This document shows, piece by piece, positions 55,690 through 64,000 of a stretch of 64,000 nucleotides of DNA. Each line of letters starts with the position of its first letter. Position 1 is the first letter of the stretch. The notes under the pieces are model-generated. The model was not told the origin of the DNA and ran no database searches. It saw nothing but the letters and a program-made list of their open reading frames with translations. The position numbers were made by a program, and so were the translations under genes. Origin of the DNA: Sanguinoderma infundibulare (Eukaryota > Basidiomycota > Agaricomycetes > Polyporales > Polyporaceae); NCBI GenBank assembly GCA_032821775.1, contig JAVLRN010000001.1, forward strand, positions 3,100,001-3,164,000, written 5' to 3'.

Positions 55690-58600
55690 TCACCAGTCGG
55701 GCCATAGGTCGAGAAGACTGTTGCCCTCTTCCTCTGGCGCGTCGTGTTGCTTCATCCACCGGTCTGGTACCTGCATTCTCGACATGAGTGGCGTGACTTC
55801 AAGGAGATAGTGTAACGATACTCGCCAAGGGGAAGTAACGCTCCATCGCGCTAAGGAAACGATGTCTGTATTGCTTGGGACCAATGATGGTGGGCTCCCC
55901 TTTGCTGGCACCACCGAGGAAAGCCGAGTCCTTGACCCAACTTTCTAGTTTCTTGTCCCAAGTATACGTCCGGATGTAGTCTGCGTAGCTGGCTGAGACA
56001 ACGCCCCACTACCTTCGGACAGGGTGATATCACGTACCGACAATACCAACAACCAACTCATTCTTGACGCTGTCAAATCCAACCACCAAGGAATAGTCCA
56101 TGACGTTGATGTCAGCCAAGAACTTGCTGTCGTTGAATAGAGCGCCTCGCAGGATCCGCTTGGAGTGCTCGCGGAGATAGAACGGTGTCAGGTGGGCCGC
56201 TGAAAGTCGGCAGTTTAATCTCGGGTGTTCCGTGAACAAAATGAATTATTTGTCCTACTTTGCACTAGGTTCTCGTCAAGAAGAACCTCGTTTCTCCGAC
56301 CGGTTGCGGGGACGTGTCTGTTGCGGGTCGAACCTTTCAAGTCGTAAATCTGGAGTAGGAGCGCGTATGAACATTTAGTATGACCGCAGGGCAGGACGTG
56401 CTGACCTTGGAGAAGTGCCTGTCGTAGAATAGGTTCTCCATGACAAGTAGGTTCATCTGGGTCGACTTCGGCTTATTGTTGCTAGTTTGGTGCTTCTGTG
56501 TCTTCCTGAACGTGATCTTGTAGCACCCAAAGATCTTCGCAAGCAGTGTCGGACGCTATTGAATACTCAGCAATGGGCTCCACATCGTGAGATGGCAGGT
56601 CACGAACGTTGGCTACCACCGCCGACGACATGTAGTCGAAGTATGCAGGCGCAAATGTCTCCATAGCTTGAAGCTCCGCGCGCGAGAGCTCCTTTGCAAT
56701 AAAGCGATCATCTAACTAAGACCTCAGCGCCGAAACATCATCGAGTGACGAAGTAAACACATACCGAGTGTCTTCAGGAAGGCGGAGCCAGACTTGCCGC
56801 CACTGGCGTCGAACTTTACACATCTGGCCAGAGACTCTATCATGCTTTTCTCGCAGTCGTACGTCCGGCGCAATGCATCGAACTGCTCGGGGTACAGCAC
56901 GGTGCAGCCGATGGTCAGTCCGCCACTCTCGAAGGCTGTCGAAGGCGATGATGTCAGATAATTTCTCAGGCAGAACGAAGAAGCTCTTACAAATAGCCCA
57001 TGGAAGTTTCGAGGAGGGAACACGGAGCTCCTCAGTGGGGTCCGCACCATCGGTGCTATCCACGTTAACCACACCCCATGTCGACGCGGTCGAATCAGCG
57101 ACAGACCAGTCGTCAGGCATGAACGCTTCTCCTCCAGATTCCCGCGCGAGTCGCTTCTCAGCTCGGGACTTCGAGAGCATCTCACGATATTGGGGTGAGC
57201 TGAAAATAGTAAGGTCAGCATCTCATTAGGTGCGGCGAAGTATGCACGTACTTCAATGCGAGCGCGATGATGGACGTTGGCTCATCAGTACGCACAACCA
57301 TTGAAGAGTCCCGGAATATGTGTTCTGGATCAGCCATGGGATCGTCGATGTCCGTCTCGGTACGGTAACGACCCAATGGGTGAGGCTGCTGCCAGAGACC
57401 CGAAATAGCTTTCAGGAGAGACGAGCGACCGGTTGGATAGATGTCGAAGTCGTTCGGTGGCGGAGTCATCGGTGGCATACCGGCGTGAGTGGGTGAGAGT
57501 AAAGGAGAACTCATCACGGACGGAGGCACCTCCATGTCCTGAGAAACGGCCGGTGCTTCAACCGTCAGACCCTCAGTGGACTGTGCGGAAACAGGGGGCT
57601 CATCGGAGGGAGCGGCCGCGGGGTGCTCCGCGGCGGGCTCAAGGACGACCTCGGGAACGGGAGCAGAACTCTCCGGGATCATCTGAGGACGCTTCTGAGG
57701 GCTCTTCTGATCAGGATGGTCATCGTCCTCGCCGCCGCCTTCGTCGTCCGCTTCGCTAGAGTCTGAGCTCTCCGACTCGTCCTTGATAGCGTCCTTGATG
57801 CTTTCCAGAACCTCGACTTTCGCCCGTGCCGATGCAACAGGACGGGCACGCTTGCCCCGGATGACTGCATATCGCCGACTGGTGCGCTCACTCTCCTTGC
57901 TGATACGCTCGTAGTGCTTCGTCATGCTGGAGACGGACACCTTTGTGCCCGAGGCCGGTGGACGTCTAAACGTTGACCTCATATTAACAACGCTAGCTGG
58001 GCGCTGTGGCGGAGCCTTGTCCTTGGGTCCGTGGCGCATGGGCTGTCTCGGCCTTGTCCTCGAACCACTGGCGAGAGGAACGTTCCTACCAGGAGGTGGA
58101 GAAGTTCTTCCATGGCGCAGCGTGATGTCTGTTTGTGTACGGGTGAGTGTGGGTCGCTTGTCGGGAGAAGTCCTTCGTGATTCACTGCGCGAATCAGGGA
58201 GGTTGACCACGGGAATCCGACTTCCTGCATTCGATTGTCCCGGCACCCGCTTCGAATTCGTCAAGTACTTCGGAGCTATGTTAGCGGCATAACCAGACTC
58301 GAAATCAGACACGGAGGCCCGCTTGCTGAGGAACGGCGGGCGATTCTTGTGGCGGACACGCCGACGACCAGAAGGACTGCTTTCCTGCTCGCTTTCGGAG
58401 ACTGGGATGCAGGGAGGAAGGGCAGTCTTGGTCAAGTCCTCTACGCCTTGAGGAGGCAGGTAGTCTTGGTACTTCTTGACGAGTTCCGCGACACTGGGGT
58501 ACACGGGCGTCCGTCGAGGCAACCGAGACACTACAGGCTGAGAGGGCTTGAGGCCATCCTCGTTTGGCTCCACGTTGTCCGCCTACATGGTACATTTTTT

Positions 58601-61600
58601 AGCTTGCGCCGTCCGTTCAGAAATGTGAACTTACCCGTTGCGGTGATGTAGCGTCATCCGAGAAAACACTACCCCCCTGACCTCGACCGATGGTGGAGTC
58701 ACTGTCAGGATCGGACTTGCTGGACTCCAGGGAGCCGGCACAGATCTCAGCGGCAGGAAGCAATGTGCTCTCGGTCTCCTCCGGCGTCGTCGTCGTCGTT
58801 GTAGTCTCCGGCGGTGTCGCCTTCTCCTCCACCTGCGGAAGCGATGGCTCTCGCTCCTTGCGCTTCTCCGAAGAGCCACACACCGACTCGGATTCGGAGG
58901 CCTCCGACGCAGAAGACATCGACACAAACGAGTCGCCGGTGACGCGCCGCATGGTCGGCATGGTCGCCAGGCTCTCTTCCGCCTCCGACACGCTCGCCGG
59001 CGCGGCGCGGTCGAAGTCAAGGATGGAATTGAAGTCACCCCTCTTTGGCAACATCGCCCGAACAGAATTGAACGCGGTGGACCGCCGCCCGCTCCCTTTC
59101 TCCTTCTCCGACTGCAAGATGCGGGGCTTCGGGAGGCGGTCGAAATCCTGCTGCCACGCGACGATCATGTCTTGACGTTTCGCCCGAACCTGGTTCAGCG
59201 CGAGCGTGTCCGTCGGTGGCGAGTCCTTGTAGACCTGGTCAATGAGCCTTGCCACGTCCTCCTTCTCGCACTCCGCCTTGTTGATCAGCGCGTTGATATG
59301 GGAGTTGAGGAGGGCGTCCGCCTCCTCTTCGCCCGTCGCTGCGTCGATCGTGATCAGACGGAGGTCGTCGATCAGCCCGGAGTACCAGTTGTAGTTGCGT
59401 TGGTGAAGTCGTTGGTAGTCCGCATTCTTAATCTCCAACTGGGTCTCCGGGCGTACGCGGATGCGCATAGGAGGGTACACAACCTCGTGCAGAACGATCG
59501 GGTCGGCGACGAAGCGGACGGTCATCCCTTTGATCGCGAAGTAGCGGACATGGTGTTGGTAGATGTTGTGTTGACACCCTGCGCCCTGAACCAGCTGGAC
59601 GTCCGCGGGATAGAAGTGAAGTTCCAGAAACTTGGCGAATGAATACCGCTGCATCTCTTGAGACACGGGTATGAACGGCGTTGCGGAGCCGCACACCCGG
59701 CACGCACTCCAGGTAATGATGGTCTCCGGAGAAGTGGTCCAGTTCGTGCTGTTAATGATCTGGCCGTCCCATTGCTCGACCGCAACGCAGATGCGGGTCT
59801 CGTTATGCACGTAAAACTTGCAGTGTCGCGCTAGCGGTTGATTGCAGCTCTTGTTCTCGCAGATCGCCCTAGGATCAAGGAATTGCCTGAGCGTGTCCAT
59901 GACGGCGTTCTCGATGAACTGTCCCAGAGTGCAGTCGTTCTTCCCGTAGAACGTGATATAATCCAACTTGGGCGGGAAGCACGCGCGATGAAGCCCGGCT
60001 TCGTCAATGGGGAGTGTGAGTTCCCAAAGACTGATGCACTGATACTTCTCCACCTGAAAGTCGTCCCGGTTCTTCCGTAGGTACCACTCCCATATGCGAC
60101 GCTGCTCCGAGTGTTCCCACTTGACAAGTTGGTAGCGGCTCTCGAGGGCAATGTCTTGTACGGTCTTGACCTGAACTGCCGGTCGATCCAGAGGGGTGCG
60201 AGGAAGGGGAGAAGCGATCATGAAGAGACTCGGGGAGGCGGTGGGGACAAGGTCGAAATAACCAGGGCGGTCATCGAGTCGGCTAGCAGTGTCTTCGTCT
60301 CCAGAGGGGGTACTAGGGATATCTGGTATTGGGAGAGACTCGATTTGGGCAGCAATGTCGTCCGGGTCCGGCGTGGGTGCAATGACCTGGATAATCGTCG
60401 AGGAAGACTCCTCCGGCTTGTGACCCGAACTGCCTCGTTCCTCGCGGCGGATGACCTCGTCCTCCCACTCCCGCTTCACACGCATGAGTTCGTCATCCAA
60501 CTCCTTCATCCGGCGAATGGGATATGGAGGCGGGAACCGCAAGGTGGCCGAGACGGATATGAAGGTCTTCTTGTACGGTTCGAGTGAATCCTGGATGCGT
60601 CTCGACAGTCGTATTTGCTCCGCATCCTCATCCGGGAGATCCTCAATGGGGTGCTCCATCGAGTCTATCGAGGTTCGATGGATGGAGGCCGAAGCCTGGT
60701 CCGCGGAGAAACCGTAGCCAGCGATCGGAGTGGTAGCGTCGGAGTTGTATTGCGGAGGGGTAGCTTCGATGGTCAGAGGGGGAAGAGTGATAACGGAGTC
60801 TTTCCAGAGGTGAGTCTCGAGCTTCAGGTTCCGAACGATGAATGCGAGAAATCGGGTGACTTTCTTGATTCGGCGAAGGACATCAATGTCGCCACCGCGC
60901 AGCAAGATGGTACAGCCCATCTCACTATTGCATCCTTCGAACCGCATGTACGTCTTTCGTCGGCCCGGTATCAGGGGGTGGTCGAACGTCTGCAGGCGGA
61001 AGCGGGCACAGTGCCCCAGCCGCGGCTCTAACGCCAGCTTGTCCATGGACGAGAAGACGTCGCCTTGAGTCATCCGCGCGACGGACTGCACCGCGGATGG
61101 CTTCACCGCGCGCGCAACTGCAATCTGACGCTTCGCAAGAGCATCTAGAGCCAGCCTTGATACAGACTTCTCGGCAAGAACCACATGTGGTCGCAGTGCT
61201 GCAATACGGCTGGCCAGGTTCCCGAGGTACTCCTTCTCCTGACGAAAGATCTGGCCAAAGTGCATGTATTGGCCCTCCACACGGTGGAACTCGAGTGGAA
61301 ACGTGACGAGCATGATGCGCGGATTCCGCAAGTTCCGCGACATCTGCTTGTGTGCAACGTTCTTCGTGATGACCGCCCCGTCCACGTATTCGGAGTCTTG
61401 AGGAGCGCCGCCCGGGATCTTCTTGATCTTCACATACCGCCGTACATCCATATCGGCTCCCTGGCGGTGAGGATGTGCAGTAAAGGTTAGCTCTCGAGCT
61501 ATTCGTAGAGCGAGCTTGAGCAGCGTCTCCTCCCATTCCCGGACGTTCGGAATGTCCTCGGCCGTCAACATCTGACGAAGCATAACGCGGAGATGGAACA

Positions 61601-63270
61601 TGGAGATGAGGTTCAGTTCTTGAGCATACCTATATGCAGCCGCATAAGCTTTTTTCTGTCTAGCAAGTGTCACCGTAAAGCCACGTACGCAGTGCTCTCT
61701 CTCCTCGTGCGCCATCCAGGGTCTCCCAACCCGGCCACGCTCAAGCTCTCGCCAAGACGACTCTGAACTCGACTGCGAATGAACGGCGGAGATGCGTCGA
61801 ACTCGGCAGACGAGTTGAAACGGGATCGCAATACACCGGGACTCTCGAGGGTGCCAGGTTGGTCAGGGGAGCTGACAGGGAACTGTACGGTACTCATTCC
61901 ACCCTCTGCAGTGACCGGCACTGTAACGGGAAATTCGACAGGTATCTTCGAGCCGACGCCCGCTGGAGAGTCGTGTTGGAACTGATCTGCTATGGCGATG
62001 GGATCTTTGTCCTCTTCCGTCATTGCTCGACGGAATGGTACAGGATTTTCACGGAAGAACTTGGCAGTCCCGAAGCTGTCCAGGGGGGTCATAGGACGAG
62101 AGCCAAACCCGTTGTCTTCGGATCTCGAACGTGTCCGCTTCGTTTCAGCTATGGAGAACAGGCTGAACGGTTCGTCGGTGCGGCCGAAGAGATGAGATGC
62201 GGCAAAGGGAGAATGGGGATGTGAGGCGAGATTGGACGGATGTGAAGCGAGGTTGGACGGCCGTGAGTCTGTGCCAAATTGATGCGCGGCGAAGGGAGAA
62301 GAAATGGAGGTGATGATAGATCGACGATCGTCTTCGTCCTCGTCCTCGTCCCCTTTGGCCAATTTGTCGAGACATAGGTTGCAAACCCGAACCATTCCAT
62401 CATGACCGAAACGAGTGCCCTTGATAATATTCGACGCACAGCGTGAGCAGAATATTTGGCCTAAAAGCAATGAGAACTTGGAGCGTAGAATATAACTGCA
62501 GAGCGTACCGCATATCCGACAATGATGTTTTCTCCTCCAGGTGGTGAAGACACTCTTGCAGTCATAGCACTCCTTGCAAAGTTCATCGTCCATCCAATAG
62601 TCACGAGAAAGACCTACGAAATTATGAGGTGCCGGATACGGAAAATGACGAGCTGCTTACCTTCTCCGCGGATCCTCCGAATCACTTTGGTCACAGATGC
62701 CGACCTCCGCAGGCTGACATTCGTCCGAATGCTGCGAGCATCGCTGTCCTGTATTGGGAAACCGGGGATAGAATATCCTCCACCATCTGGCGTATCTGGA
62801 CGATAAAACCCCCCTTGAGACGGCGGGCGATCCTCCCCAGCGTAGGAGGGAGTCTCAGAGACGACGGGGGTCAATGAGACAAGCGGTGGTGCGATATTGG
62901 AGGCGACGATACTGAACGGGTTAGCCCTGTCAGGCCCTGCCTTGTTCGACTGGTTGGAATTGGAGAACTGGAGGGAGGGTCGGCGCGGCTCCGGCGCAGC
63001 TTTCTCGGGAGCGGTACTGGGATTTGCAGGAGGAGCGGAGGGGCCAGCAGAAGAGAGTGGCGCGGAGAGAGTATTCTTGACCTTAGAGAACAAGGAAGAG
63101 ACGAGAGCGTACGAAGACTGGTCATGTTCGTCCTCCTCTGAGAAGGGGTTGAATGATGTCAGGCTGGTCACATCGTCCACTATCTTGGTGCTGCTGCGGG
63201 ACCTGGAGGAAGGGGCACTGTGGCCGGGATTGGTGCACAGTGATTCTGTGGAGGAGTCCATGGGGGTCAT
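55690..63270 (-). CDS. FAB1: Phosphatidylinositol-3-phosphate 5-kinase Fab1
   Basis: Makes PtdIns(3,5)P2 on endosome and vacuole membranes, controlling vacuole size and traffic. The order of domains is complete. A Ser-rich N-terminus ([18 protein letters not shown]) precedes a FYVE finger ([42 protein letters not shown]). A Cpn60/TCP-1-like region is carried by one very long exon (about 61640-58640; [37 protein letters not shown]). The Cys-rich segment follows ([14 protein letters not shown]). The C-terminal lipid kinase has [25 protein letters not shown] and [16 protein letters not shown]. The protein ends LLDLWPDW. Roughly 2,300 residues. The charged region about 57250-58590 is low complexity. 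Divergent from the Csn2 start with 296 bp between. Confidence 0.95.
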
Positions 63271-63566
63271 GAGAGGGAGGTGCTAGACATGGCAGGGCAT
63301 GAAGTACAAAGAAGGTGGTTGTGGCAGCGGGAGTTGGGCGGTGGCCTCAAACTTAGCATAAGCGACGGACCGACGCTTGCTCCCTCGCCTCGGGCGCCCC
63401 GGACCGGATAGGCGAGCCAATCAGTGATCAACTTGACAGTCGCTTGCGCAAGTCTCGGTGCGCTCTCTGTGCCACATCCATCCCTTGCACCTCTCTTTGT
63501 CCTACTCCAGTTTCCGGCAGCACACTTTAGTCTTTGAACCAACTCCTGTAGCATAACCCGACCGCT

Positions 63567-64000
63567 ATGGACGACGATGATGCCGATTACATGCAAGGTT
63601 CTGGGGACGAGGTTTGTATGCGACCCTAGTACAGCCTGCCTTATCGCTCATCGTCCGCGGTGGCAGGACTACGGTTTTGACTACTCTGACCCCGATGATA
63701 ACGAGGCTGGGAGTGCAGATGTTGAGAATATGTACTATACCGCCAAGTGTGAGTCCATCACTCCGTCTCCCCACTGTGGCGTCCTCCTAATTCGGCCACA
63801 GCCAAGAAGGAGGACAATCCGGAGCAGGCCTTGAAGGAGTTTCGTGCGATTGTGGACCAGGAGGAAGAGAAGGGTGACTGGTTTGTGCTCCATATTGTGG
63901 ACCCTTCTTGCATTTAGCCGACGCAGGAGCGTAGGGGCTTCAAGGCCTTGAAGCAGTCCACGAAGCTACTGTTCCTAGTACTCCGAAGACCAGCGGAAGC
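63567..64000 (+). CDS. csn2: COP9 signalosome subunit 2, 5' part (runs off the window)
   Basis: PCI-domain subunit of the signalosome that removes Nedd8 from cullin-RING ubiquitin ligases. Only the N-terminus is visible: MDDDDADYMQGSGDE joined by an intron to DYGFDYSDPDDNEAGSADVE and NMYYTAK. A second intron leads to KKEDNPEQALKEFRAIVDQ and EEEKGDW, and a third to GFKALKQSTKLLFLVL. The acidic start followed by YYTAK and the E(K/G)GDWGFKALKQ block are diagnostic of Csn2. The remaining TPR-like and PCI parts lie beyond 64000. Confidence 0.9.

Overview
The window is nuclear DNA from a filamentous basidiomycete, most likely an Agaricomycete (a polypore-type mushroom). The evidence is: dense genes with many 41-80 nt introns (GT(A/G)NGT...YAG, CTNAC-like branch sites), GC-rich coding sequence, CT-rich leaders just before start codons, a PriA-like cysteine-rich secreted protein, and eukaryotic core genes spread over both strands without operons. 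No rRNA, tRNA, CRISPR array, intact transposon or prokaryotic feature was seen.

Layout. 0-16 kb: an NCS1 nucleobase permease, the beta subunit of coatomer (COPI), a CstF-64-like hinge protein without an RRM, and a CPYC glutaredoxin, all on the minus strand; then a NIF3-family protein (+), the 49 kDa subunit of respiratory complex I (-) and an Atg27/mannose-6-phosphate-receptor-like membrane protein (+). 16-27 kb: two paralogous basic helix-loop-helix transcription factors in the same orientation, separated by a long gene-poor stretch and a small multi-span membrane protein. 27-37 kb: tubulin cofactor A, Mediator subunit 11, a PriA-like secreted protein and mitochondrial ribosomal protein bL31m, with two gene-poor gaps. 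37-64 kb: a small hypothetical membrane protein, condensin subunit Cnd1, RNA polymerase subunit Rpb10, protoporphyrinogen oxidase, a TAF2 that continues into three bromodomains, Ltv1, the PtdIns3P 5-kinase Fab1, and the 5' end of COP9 signalosome subunit 2.

The neighbours belong to unrelated housekeeping pathways (vesicle traffic, respiration, haem synthesis, Pol II transcription, ribosome assembly, chromosome condensation). Several pairs share short divergent promoters (Cnd1/Rpb10, TAF2/Ltv1, bL31m/hypothetical, complex I 49 kDa/Atg27-like, Fab1/Csn2).

The most notable observations are the TAF2 with three bromodomains in continuous frame; the bHLH pair with matching intron position, matching leader architecture and a possible 15-nt tandem splice acceptor; start codons isolated or nearly isolated on micro-exons; the RRM-less CstF-64-like gene; and a 57-bp direct repeat flanking the haem gene. 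I did not find a convincing new defence, mobile or biosynthetic system. All exon structures are my manual splice predictions: stated CDS ends are read from codons, but internal introns were not verified by transcripts.
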